A program made the position numbers and the translations under genes. This document shows positions 33,651 through 41,288 of a DNA stretch of 64,000 bases, piece after piece. The stretch comes from Laedolimicola ammoniilytica (GTDB lineage: Bacteria > Bacillota > Clostridia > Lachnospirales > Lachnospiraceae): positions 129,818-193,817 of the forward strand of contig NZ_JAOQKC010000005.1 of the NCBI RefSeq assembly GCF_025567165.1. Direction: 5' to 3'. How positions within the stretch are numbered: position 1 is the first letter of the stretch; every line of letters begins with the position of its first letter. The notes below the pieces were generated by a model. The model was not told the origin of the DNA, made no database searches, and was given only the letters and a program-made list of their open reading frames with translations.

Positions 33651-35030
33651 ATGTATCAACTTCATTTTCATAATCCGGTACCCATTCATTTCATCGGCAT
33701 CGGCGGCATCAGTATGAGCGGCCTGGCCGAGATTCTGCTGAAGGAGGGCTTTCCGGTATCCGGCTCCGACAGCCATACTTCCGATCTGACTGATCACCTG
33801 GCGAAGCTTGGCGCGCAGATCGGCATCGGCCAGAAGGCTTCGAATATCCCGTCGAACTGTGAGGTCGTAGTCTACACGGCGGCCATTCACCCGGACAATC
33901 CGGAATTTACGGCAGCAAAGGAGCGGGGCATCCCGATGCTTTCCAGAGCGGAGCTTCTAGGACAGCTGATGCGCAATTATAAAGAAGCGATTGCGGTATC
34001 CGGCACCCATGGCAAGACCACAACCACGTCCATGATTTCCACGATTCTGCTGGCTGCCGAGGCCGATCCCACCATTTCCGTGGGCGGCATCCTGCCTGCC
34101 ATCGGTGGCAATATCCGGGTGGGCGGCTCCGACACCTTCCTGACCGAGGCCTGTGAGTATACCAACAGCTTCCTGCACTTCTTCCCGACCATCGGGATTA
34201 TATTAAATATAGAAGAGGACCATATGGATTTCTTCAAGGATCTGGCGGATATCCGTCATTCCTTCCACCGATTCGCGGGACTGCTGCCGGAAAATGGTCT
34301 TCTGATCATCAACAGCGACATTGAAAATTATCAGGAGATTAGCGAGGGGCTGGCCTGCCGCGTCGTGACCTTCGGTTCTACTGCAGACGCCGATTATCAT
34401 GCGGAAAATGTGTCCTATGATGAGCTGGCTCACGCCGCCTTCCGTGTGGTGAAGCACGGCGAACCGGGTCAGGAGTACCATTTGAACGTGCCGGGCGGGC
34501 ACAACGTGCTGAACGCCCTGGCGGCCATCGCCCTGGCAGACTCTCTGAAGATTGCTCCTGAGACCATCCGCAGGGGCCTGATGAATTTTTCCGGCACGGA
34601 CCGCCGTTTCCAGTACAAGGGCGAGGTGAACGGCTTCACCATTATCGACGATTATGCACACCACCCGACGGAGATCAGGGCGACCCTCCATGCGGCGCAG
34701 CACTATCCCCACAAGGAGATCTGGTGCGTGTTCCAGCCCCACACCTATACCCGTACCAAGGCCTTCTTCAACGAGTTTGCTGAGGCGCTGACCCTGGCCG
34801 ATCATGTGGTGCTGGCAGATATCTACGCAGCCCGGGAGACCGATACCTTAGGCATCAGCTCCAGGCAGCTGGCTGACCGCATCCGGGAACTGGGCACTGA
34901 CGCCTACTATTTCCCCAGCTTTGAAGAAATTGAGAATTTTTTATTGGAAAAATGTATGCACGGCGACCTGTGTATAACTATGGGTGCCGGAAACGTGATA
35001 GATATCGGCGAAACGCTGCTTGAAAAATAG
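33651..35030 (+). CDS. murC: UDP-N-acetylmuramate--L-alanine ligase
   Basis: 459 residues, starting at MYQLHFHNP, which aligns with normal MurC starts; the longer upstream frame overlaps the promoter. It adds L-alanine to UDP-MurNAc, the first step of the peptidoglycan stem peptide. Visible motifs are the N-terminal FIGIGGISMSGLAEIL, the ATP loop VSGTHGKTTTTSMI, EACEYTNSFLHFFPTIGIILNIEEDHMDFF, and the C-terminal IIDDYAHHPTEIRATL. It is the first gene in the rightward group that continues with replication genes. Confidence 0.95.
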   Translation: MYQLHFHNPVPIHFIGIGGISMSGLAEILLKEGFPVSGSDSHTSDLTDHLAKLGAQIGIGQKASNIPSNCEVVVYTAAIHPDNPEFTAAKERGIPMLSRAELLGQLMRNYKEAIAVSGTHGKTTTTSMISTILLAAEADPTISVGGILPAIGGNIRVGGSDTFLTEACEYTNSFLHFFPTIGIILNIEEDHMDFFKDLADIRHSFHRFAGLLPENGLLIINSDIENYQEISEGLACRVVTFGSTADADYHAENVSYDELAHAAFRVVKHGEPGQEYHLNVPGGHNVLNALAAIALADSLKIAPETIRRGLMNFSGTDRRFQYKGEVNGFTIIDDYAHHPTEIRATLHAAQHYPHKEIWCVFQPHTYTRTKAFFNEFAEALTLADHVVLADIYAARETDTLGISSRQLADRIRELGTDAYYFPSFEEIENFLLEKCMHGDLCITMGAGNVIDIGETLLEK

Positions 35031-35251
35031 TTATCCACATTATCCACATGCTTTCGGGTGTTTTCTCCCCGCAAAGCATGTGGATTTTTTTGTGGACAAT
35101 CTGTTGACATAAAGATTTCGCAATTTATTATGTAAATCCGCTGTTTTCGCCTGTTTTACAGGGTTCCCGGGTTTTTCCAGTCCCATTTCCGGTTGCAAAT
35201 AATATTTTTCCACAAAGTTATCCACATTATCCACATTTTAGCTTATACACA
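35031..35251. promoter_or_regulatory. cluster of DnaA boxes
   Basis: Four exact TTATCCACA boxes occur as two head-to-tail pairs at 9-base spacing: 35031-35048 and 35218-35235. Near matches are TGTGGACAA (35091-35099, reverse), TTTTCCACA (35206-35214), TTATACACA (35243-35251) and TGTGGATTT (35079-35087, reverse). An AT-rich core and a TTGACA promoter lie between the pairs. The first box touches the murC stop codon. Confidence 0.8.
35104..35131 (+). promoter_or_regulatory. promoter of the DnaD gene inside the DnaA-box cluster
   Basis: TTGACA (35104-35109), 16 bases and TATTAT (35126-35131). A second extended -10, TGC-TACAAT (35306-35311), lies nearer the gene with a poor -35. Confidence 0.5.
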
Positions 35252-35365
35252 TCCCGGGGAGAGCCTCTGTCAAAAAAGCCTGTTCTCTTTTTTTCGATTC
35301 TATGCTACAATAGAGGAGCTTAAAAAGAGCGTAAACAGTAACCTTTTTTGATTCAGGAGTGCAGC

Positions 35366-36457
35366 ATGAGCGGATTTGTATTACACGGAGACGGTGACCA
35401 CGGACATACCCTGGTGTCGAATCTTTTTCTGGACAACTATATGCCGGAAGCCAACGGCGAATATGTGAAAATCTATCTGTATCTTCTGCGCTGTCTGAAG
35501 TCAGACACCCAGGAGCTGTCCATCGAACTCATCGCCAATAAATTCGAGAATACTGAGAGCGATGTGCGCAGGGCGCTGAAATACTGGGAGCGAATGAAGC
35601 TTCTGAAGCTCCAGTATGACAATTCCCAAAATCTGACAGGCATTCAGATTGTGAATGAACCGGAAGCAGGCAATGTAAAGACAGAAACGCAGACTCCTGT
35701 GGCTTCGCAGTCCGCAGCTGCAATCGGCCAAACGGCCGCGGCTGCGCAGACCGCCGCCGGTTCTGTCCCGCCCATAGCGTCATCGACGCCCTCCGCCATC
35801 CTTCCGAAGGATCCCCTGACCCCGGACGAGGCCCAACAGCTCCTCTTCATCTGCGAGCAGTATCTGGGCAAGCCCTTAAGCTCCACCGAGGTCAGCAAGA
35901 TTCTCGATTTGCACGATATCTTCGGCTTCAGTTCGTCTCTGATAGAATATCTCGTAGAATACTCCGTATCAGGCGGACATAAAAGTATCCACTACATAGA
36001 GGCGACGGCCCGTGCCTGGCATCAGGCAGGCTGTGTCACTGTAACCCAGGCCAGGGAGCAGGTGACCATCTTTAACCGGGCTTATTTCAAGATCCTGAAG
36101 GCCTTCGGCATCGCAGGACGCAATCCGGTAGACGCAGAGATCACCTGTATGGATAAATGGCTCAAGGACTACGGTTTCTCCCTGGAAGTGATTTCTGAGG
36201 CCTGCAGCCGCACCATGGCGGCTATCCATCAGCCCAGCTTTCCCTACACGGATAAGATTCTGGCCTCCTGGAAGAAGCAGGGCGTGAAGTCCCTAAGCGA
36301 TATCCAAAGCACCGACCAGAACCGGAGCACCCGGAAGGCCAAAGAAGAGGCTGCGCCTGCAGCTCCCAAACGGCCTGCCTCGCCCAACCGTTTCCACAAT
36401 TTTCAGGAACGCGACTATGATTTTAAGGAGCTGGAAAAGCAGCTCATTAACCAATAA
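35366..36457 (+). CDS. DnaD-domain replication initiation protein
   Basis: 363 residues, starting at MSGFVLHGDGD behind CAGGAG. The N-terminal part is a DnaD-like winged helix (GEYVKIYLYLLRCLKSDTQELSIELIANKFENTESDVRRALKYWERMKLL). An Ala/Thr/Pro-rich linker follows (about 105-150), then one DnaB_2/DnaD C-terminal domain near 165-290 (including CMDKWLKDYGFSLEVISEACSRTM). DnaD proteins remodel DNA at the origin and help load the replicative helicase. The next gene encodes a helicase-loader-like ATPase, so the two form a primosome pair. Confidence 0.88.
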   Translation: MSGFVLHGDGDHGHTLVSNLFLDNYMPEANGEYVKIYLYLLRCLKSDTQELSIELIANKFENTESDVRRALKYWERMKLLKLQYDNSQNLTGIQIVNEPEAGNVKTETQTPVASQSAAAIGQTAAAAQTAAGSVPPIASSTPSAILPKDPLTPDEAQQLLFICEQYLGKPLSSTEVSKILDLHDIFGFSSSLIEYLVEYSVSGGHKSIHYIEATARAWHQAGCVTVTQAREQVTIFNRAYFKILKAFGIAGRNPVDAEITCMDKWLKDYGFSLEVISEACSRTMAAIHQPSFPYTDKILASWKKQGVKSLSDIQSTDQNRSTRKAKEEAAPAAPKRPASPNRFHNFQERDYDFKELEKQLINQ

Positions 36458-36471
36458 CCGGAGGACGCCTT

Positions 36472-37443
36472 ATGTCTCTTATGAACACCCAGTACGATTC
36501 CATTATGCGCATGTACGCAGCCCGGCAGGCCCGAAGCCGCCAGGAATACGAAGAGCGCATGGAACAGATACAGAAGGACGTCCCGGAGCTCGCCCCCCTG
36601 GACGCCGATATTACGGCCTGTCAGGCCGCCCTGGTGCGCTCTGCGGTGGAGGAGAATCCTGCCAGACGCGCCGATCTTAAGAGCCGTCTGAAGAACCTCC
36701 AGGAGCAGCGGAACGCCTTGCTTTCCGCCCACGGCCTGACCCCGGCCTCTCTGGAACCGGTCTATGTCTGCCCGGACTGCAAGGACACCGGCTACATCGG
36801 TTCCGACAAGTGCCACTGCTTTTTGCAGGCGGAAATTGATTTATTATATCATCAGTCCAATTTAAATGAAGTTTTAAAGCAGGAAAACTTTGACACCTTC
36901 TCCTATAACTGGTATGATGGCGATGAGAGGGATTCCATGCGCCGCACGGTGGCGGAAGCCCGGCTTTTCATTGAGAACTTTGATACGCAGTTCCAGAACC
37001 TGCTCCTCCTGGGAGCCGTCGGTACAGGCAAGACCTTTTTGTCCAACTGTATCGCCAAAGAGCTGATGGACACCTGCCATTCCGTGGTCTATCTGACTGC
37101 CTTCCAGCTCTTCGATATGCTGTCCAAGGCTGCCTTCGGAGGCGAACGGAACGCACAGAATTATCAGCAGACTTATCCCTATCTGTTCGACTGTGATCTT
37201 CTGATCATCGACGATCTGGGAACAGAGCTGCCCAATTCTTTTACGGTATCGCAGTTCTTCCTGTGCATCAATGAACGGATTCTCCGGAAGAAGTCCACGC
37301 TGATTTCTTCGAATTTGGATATGGAAGCGCTCCGCAGCATCTATTCTGAGCGCACTCTGTCGCGGATCATCAGCAGCTACACGATTCGTCAGCTGCCTGG
37401 AAGCGACATCCGAATTAAGAAAAAATTATATCATCACTCATAA
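36472..37443 (+). CDS. DnaC/DnaI-like helicase loader ATPase
   Basis: 323 residues, 14 bases after the DnaD gene. An N-terminal coiled region is followed by a Cys cluster, VCPDCKDTGYIGSDKCHCF near residue 100, like the zinc site of DnaI. The AAA+ core has Walker A LLGAVGTGKTFLSNCIA (about 180) and Walker B DLLIIDDLGTE (about 240), with an arginine-finger region near SERTLSRIISS. In Bacillus DnaI loads DnaC helicase onto DNA. Linkage to DnaD and DnaA boxes supports a role in replication initiation, not a transposon IstB role; no transposase is nearby. Confidence 0.88.
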   Translation: MSLMNTQYDSIMRMYAARQARSRQEYEERMEQIQKDVPELAPLDADITACQAALVRSAVEENPARRADLKSRLKNLQEQRNALLSAHGLTPASLEPVYVCPDCKDTGYIGSDKCHCFLQAEIDLLYHQSNLNEVLKQENFDTFSYNWYDGDERDSMRRTVAEARLFIENFDTQFQNLLLLGAVGTGKTFLSNCIAKELMDTCHSVVYLTAFQLFDMLSKAAFGGERNAQNYQQTYPYLFDCDLLIIDDLGTELPNSFTVSQFFLCINERILRKKSTLISSNLDMEALRSIYSERTLSRIISSYTIRQLPGSDIRIKKKLYHHS

Positions 37444-37462
37444 ATTTACGGAGGTAACAATT

Positions 37463-38653
37463 ATGTTATTGCAGCGCAGCCAGCGTGTTCTCGAAACTAT
37501 TCCCGTCGGGTCCCTGGGCCTGATCCCCTTAAAGAGCTGTGAGGAGCTCGGCAAAAAGGTCAACGACTATCTGGTCGAGTGGCGTCACAGCAACGATCTG
37601 GAGCACAAGTCCAACATCGCTTTCACCGGCTATGAGCGTGACTCCTATCTCATCAAGGCCTACACGCCCAGATTTGGTTCCGGAGAAGGAAAAGGTTCCA
37701 TCAAGGCCTCTGTCCGCGGAAATGACCTGTATCTGATGGTGGATGTCTGTAATTACAGCCTGACCTACAACCTGTACAATTACACCAACCACATGTCCCC
37801 GGACGACCATTTCCAGGATCTGAAGCGCGTCATCGCTGCCATCGGCGGAAAAGCCCGCCGTATCACCGTATTTATGCCCTACCTCTACGAGAGCCGCCAG
37901 CATAAGCGGAACTCCCGTGAGTCTCTGGACTGCGCGCTGGCTCTGCAGGAGCTGGTTGCCATGGGCGTCGAGAACATCATCACCTTCGAAGCGCACGATC
38001 CCCGCGTACAGAACGCGATTCCGCTCCACGGCTTCGAAACTGTCACCCCGGCTTATCAGCTGGTTAAGGGACTTCTGAACAACACGCCGGGTCTGCAGAT
38101 CGACAGCGACCACATGCTGGTCATCAGCCCGGATGAGGGAGGCATGTCCCGCGCCGTATATCTGGCCAATGTGCTGGGTCTGGATATGGGTATGTTCTAC
38201 AAGCGCCGCGACTACACCCGTGTGGTAAATGGCCGCAACCCCATCGTAGCTCATGAGTTCCTGGGCTCCGATATTGAGGGCAAGGATATGATCATCGTGG
38301 ACGATATGATTTCCTCCGGCGAGAGCATGATCGAGGTTATGAAGGAACTGAAGAGCCGCGGCGCTAACCGCATCTTTGTCTTCTGCACCTTCGCCCTGTT
38401 CACCAACGGCCTGGCTGAGTTCGACAAGGCCTATGAGGACGGCCTCATGACGAAGCTCTTTTCCACCAACCTGGTATACCAGACTCCGGAGCTCTTGAGC
38501 CGCCCGTATTATGTAGACTGCGATATGAGCAAGTACATCGCTCTGCTCATCGACACCCTGAACCACGACGTATCCATCAGCGACCTTCTGGATCCTTACG
38601 ACAGAATCCAGGCGCTGCTGACACGGTACCGGAACGGGGAGCTGCATAAATAA
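37463..38653 (+). CDS. prs: ribose-phosphate pyrophosphokinase
   Basis: 396 residues, longer than the usual 310-320. It makes PRPP from ribose 5-phosphate and ATP, feeding nucleotides, histidine and NAD (PncB here uses PRPP). The PRPP loop IIVDDMISSGESMIEVM and the flexible-loop region FYKRRDYTRVVNGRNP are clear, as is ITVFMPYLYESRQHKR. Extra sequence lies at the N-terminus and in VRGNDLYLMVDVCNYSLTYNLYNYTNHMSPDDH. Such long forms are common in Lachnospiraceae. It is third in the dnaD-dnaI group with a 19-base gap. Confidence 0.92.
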   Translation: MLLQRSQRVLETIPVGSLGLIPLKSCEELGKKVNDYLVEWRHSNDLEHKSNIAFTGYERDSYLIKAYTPRFGSGEGKGSIKASVRGNDLYLMVDVCNYSLTYNLYNYTNHMSPDDHFQDLKRVIAAIGGKARRITVFMPYLYESRQHKRNSRESLDCALALQELVAMGVENIITFEAHDPRVQNAIPLHGFETVTPAYQLVKGLLNNTPGLQIDSDHMLVISPDEGGMSRAVYLANVLGLDMGMFYKRRDYTRVVNGRNPIVAHEFLGSDIEGKDMIIVDDMISSGESMIEVMKELKSRGANRIFVFCTFALFTNGLAEFDKAYEDGLMTKLFSTNLVYQTPELLSRPYYVDCDMSKYIALLIDTLNHDVSISDLLDPYDRIQALLTRYRNGELHK

Positions 38654-38666
38654 ATTCTAAGTACGC

Positions 38667-38702
38667 AAAAAGGAGCTGCACGATTTTAATCGTGGCAGCT
38701 CC
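38667..38702 (-). terminator. terminator of the two-component operon
   Basis: GGAGCTGC (38672-38679) pairs with GGCAGCTCC (38694-38702), with inner CGAT/ATCG. Read leftward it ends in five T. It also closes prs from the other side. Confidence 0.75.
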
Positions 38703-38704
38703 AC

Positions 38705-38945
38705 TTATTCCTGCGGAGCAGACTATATGGGGCTCGTTTTGTTAGACTTTGAACCGGTAACCCACGCCCCATCGCCGTGCGCGTAGCACTTTATTCCTGC
38801 GGAGCAGACTATATGGGGCTCGTTTTATCAGACTTTGAACCGGTAACCCACGCCCCATCGCCGTGCGCGTAGCACTTTATTCCTGCGGAGCAGACTATAT
38901 GGGGCTCGTTTTGTTAGACCTTGAATCTGTAACCCACGCCCCATA
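38705..38945. repeat. 86-bp tandem repeat of the response-regulator gene end
   Basis: Units start at 38705, 38791 and 38877, a period of exactly 86; the third merges with the true gene end. Each contains the reverse complement of codons for WGVGYRFKV plus a stop. Copies 1 and 2 use CGG-TTC-AAA where the gene has AGA-TTC-AAG, so they differ by synonymous changes. Each unit also has the small hairpins GTGC-GCGTA-GCAC and CTGC-GGA-GCAG. Confidence 0.9.
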
Positions 38946-39603
38946 TAGTCTCAATATACTGGGGCTTCGCGGAATTCACTTCTATCTTTTCCCGAATCTT
39001 CTTAATATGCACCGTCACCGTCGCAATATCTCCCACGGAATCCATATCCCAGATTTTCCGGAATAGTTCTTCCTTGGTAAATACGTGGTTCGGATTCTCC
39101 GCCAGGAAGGTCAGCAGATCGAATTCCCGGGAAGTGAAGTTCTTTTCTTCCCCGTTGACCCAGACCCGGCGGGCGGTTTTGTCAATCTTGATGCCGCGGA
39201 TCTCGATAATACTGTTCTCCTTTACATTGCTGCTCACCAGACGCTCGTAGCGGTTCAGATGTGCCTTTACCCGGGCCACCAGCTCGCTGGGACTGAAGGG
39301 CTTGGTCATATAGTCGTCCGCGCCCAGACCCAGGCCACGGATTTTGTCGATATCGTCTTTCTTGGCCGAAACCATGATAATCGGAATATTCTTTACCTCG
39401 CGAATCTGACGGCAAATCTCAAAGCCGTCCACGCCCGGCAGCATCAGATCCAGAATCACCAGCTGGAATTCCTCTTCCAGCGCTTTCTTAAGACCGAGAG
39501 TGCCGTCCGACGCGATTTCAACCTCAAAGCCGCTCAGTTCCAGATAATCCTTCTCCAGATCCGCAATGGCCTCTTCATCCTCTACAATCAAAATTTTATT
39601 CAT
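38914..39603 (-). CDS. OmpR/PhoB-family response regulator
   Basis: 229 residues. The receiver domain (1-120) has acidic residues EDEE, phosphorylated Asp in LVILDLMLPGVDG (about 52) and the switch lysine in DDYMTKPFSPSEL. The winged-helix output domain (about 130-229) ends VTVHIKKIREKIEVNSAKPQYIETIWGVGYRFKV. It overlaps the upstream kinase gene by ATGA. Target genes are not evident. Two extra copies of its 3' end lie downstream. Confidence 0.93.
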   Translation of the reverse strand: MNKILIVEDEEAIADLEKDYLELSGFEVEIASDGTLGLKKALEEEFQLVILDLMLPGVDGFEICRQIREVKNIPIIMVSAKKDDIDKIRGLGLGADDYMTKPFSPSELVARVKAHLNRYERLVSSNVKENSIIEIRGIKIDKTARRVWVNGEEKNFTSREFDLLTFLAENPNHVFTKEELFRKIWDMDSVGDIATVTVHIKKIREKIEVNSAKPQYIETIWGVGYRFKV

Positions 39604-41096
39604 GTTGCCGGTACCTCCTGATATTTTCTAAGAACAAAGTACATGACAGTTCCTGTATGTTCCTTGCTTGTAGCCCACACCTTGCCGCCGTGATCCTCGA
39701 TAATCTTCTTTACGATGGACAGGCCGATGCCGCTTCCGCCCTTGGACGAATTGCGGGACGCGTCGGTCCGGTAGAACCGGTTGAAGATCAGCGGCAGATC
39801 CTTGGTGGCGATGCCCTTACCGTTATCCTCAATCTCCACCTGGACGAAATCGCCCACGTCCTTGACACGGATATTGATATAGCCCTTGGGTTTGTCGATG
39901 TATTTGATCGAATTGCTGACAATATTGTTGATGACGCGCTTGATCTGCTCCGCGTCGGCGATGACCTGCACGTCCTCATCCACATAATTAAAGTAGGCCA
40001 GCTCGATATTCTGCTCCTCCAGCTCCAGGGAAAGTTCCTCCACACAGTCCGCAAAATAAGCGTTCACATTGATGTGATCGAAGGTGTACGGAATCCGGTT
40101 TGTGTCAATCTTGGAATAGAAGGTCAGCTCATTAATCAGCCGCTCCATATCATTGGCCTTATTGTAAATGGTACGGATGTATTTTTCCTGTTTCTCCGGC
40201 GTATCCGCCACGCCGTCCATAATACCCTCCACGTAACCCTTCACCGCCGTGATCGGCGTCTTCAGATCATGGGAAATGTTGCTGATCAGCTCTTTATTCT
40301 GCCTCTCGGACTCCAGTTTCTCCTCAGCAGATTCCTTCAGACGCCGCCGCATCTCCTCAAAGTCCGTGCAGAGCTCGCCAATCTCGTCATCACCGCCCGC
40401 CGGCATCTCAAAATCCAGATTTCCGTCGGTGATCTTCTTGGTCGCCACCTGCAGATGATGAATCGGCGTAACGATACTCTTATAGATCCAAGCTGTCAGA
40501 ATCAGACTGGTGAAAACCAGAATGATGACCAGCACCAGGACGCTGTCTACCACCATAGATTCCACCTCCGGAATCATGCTGCCGATGGATGTCACGATAA
40601 AGGCCGTTCCCCGGGTTCCGTCGCTGAAAGAGAAATCCAGCTGCTTCACCAGAGCCTGCAGATTCCCGCCGATATAAGTCCCCACATCCTGATCCGAGTT
40701 ATGGGTCCGGTAATCCGGAAGGCTGTCCAGCAGCTCCTCCTGATCGAAGTCGTTATCATTTCCCACAAAAATATACGTATCTGCCTTTCTTACCACGAGA
40801 AAGGAATATCGCGCTTCCAGATCCAGATTCAGGGAATCCAGATATTCCGCATCCAGAAAGGCGTCCGGATCGGTTCCCGCCTTGGCTTTCATTCCCGCAT
40901 AGGCGTCCCTGGTAATCCGGCTCAGCATGGCCGGCGTGTTGGACAGGGTCTCATAGCTGGTATTCTCTATGCCATAGAGCTTCTTAACCGCATTCATCTG
41001 GTAGCGGCTGATGCCGAAGAAGGCCAGCGCCGTGAACATAATCGGGGCCAGAATCAGAATTAAAAAAGTAATCAGAAGTTTTGTCTTGAGTTTCAT
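39600..41096 (-). CDS. sensor histidine kinase
   Basis: 498 residues. Two membrane helices (about 7-28 and 185-206) enclose an extracytoplasmic sensor of about 155 residues. A HAMP domain follows, then HisKA with the phosphorylated His in LISNISHDLKTPITAV (about 275), and HATPase motifs NNIVSNSIKY, DNGKGI and GGSGIGLSI. It phosphorylates the response regulator encoded immediately downstream. The signal is unknown; the sensor has no family I recognise. Confidence 0.92.
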   Translation of the reverse strand: MKLKTKLLITFLILILAPIMFTALAFFGISRYQMNAVKKLYGIENTSYETLSNTPAMLSRITRDAYAGMKAKAGTDPDAFLDAEYLDSLNLDLEARYSFLVVRKADTYIFVGNDNDFDQEELLDSLPDYRTHNSDQDVGTYIGGNLQALVKQLDFSFSDGTRGTAFIVTSIGSMIPEVESMVVDSVLVLVIILVFTSLILTAWIYKSIVTPIHHLQVATKKITDGNLDFEMPAGGDDEIGELCTDFEEMRRRLKESAEEKLESERQNKELISNISHDLKTPITAVKGYVEGIMDGVADTPEKQEKYIRTIYNKANDMERLINELTFYSKIDTNRIPYTFDHINVNAYFADCVEELSLELEEQNIELAYFNYVDEDVQVIADAEQIKRVINNIVSNSIKYIDKPKGYINIRVKDVGDFVQVEIEDNGKGIATKDLPLIFNRFYRTDASRNSSKGGSGIGLSIVKKIIEDHGGKVWATSKEHTGTVMYFVLRKYQEVPAT

Positions 41097-41232
41097 GACG
41101 TTTCCTCTTATTTTACAAAAATTACAGTTTTATCCGTTGCTCCGAAAAGCTTCAGATACTTATTTATTATAGCATATCCGTCCGCTCCATGCTCCAAAAC
41201 TCTCTCGAAAAAATATAAACTTTTTGTAAACA

Positions 41233-41264
41233 AAAGGGCCGTCGGATCCCTCCGACGCCCCTCG
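41233..41264 (-). terminator. terminator of the GT-C-like membrane gene
   Basis: GGG-CCGTCGGA pairs with TCCGACG-CCC around TCCC. Read leftward it is followed by TTTTG. Confidence 0.7.
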
Positions 41265-41288
41265 TCTCTCATTTTCTGTTATTTCCAA

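Noticed and set aside
36472..37443. IstB-type transposon helper ATPase
   Set aside because: Linked to a DnaD gene, has a Cys cluster as in DnaI, and no IstA or terminal repeats are nearby.
38705..38945. CRISPR array
   Set aside because: Three contiguous 86-bp units without spacers and with coding similarity; no cas genes.
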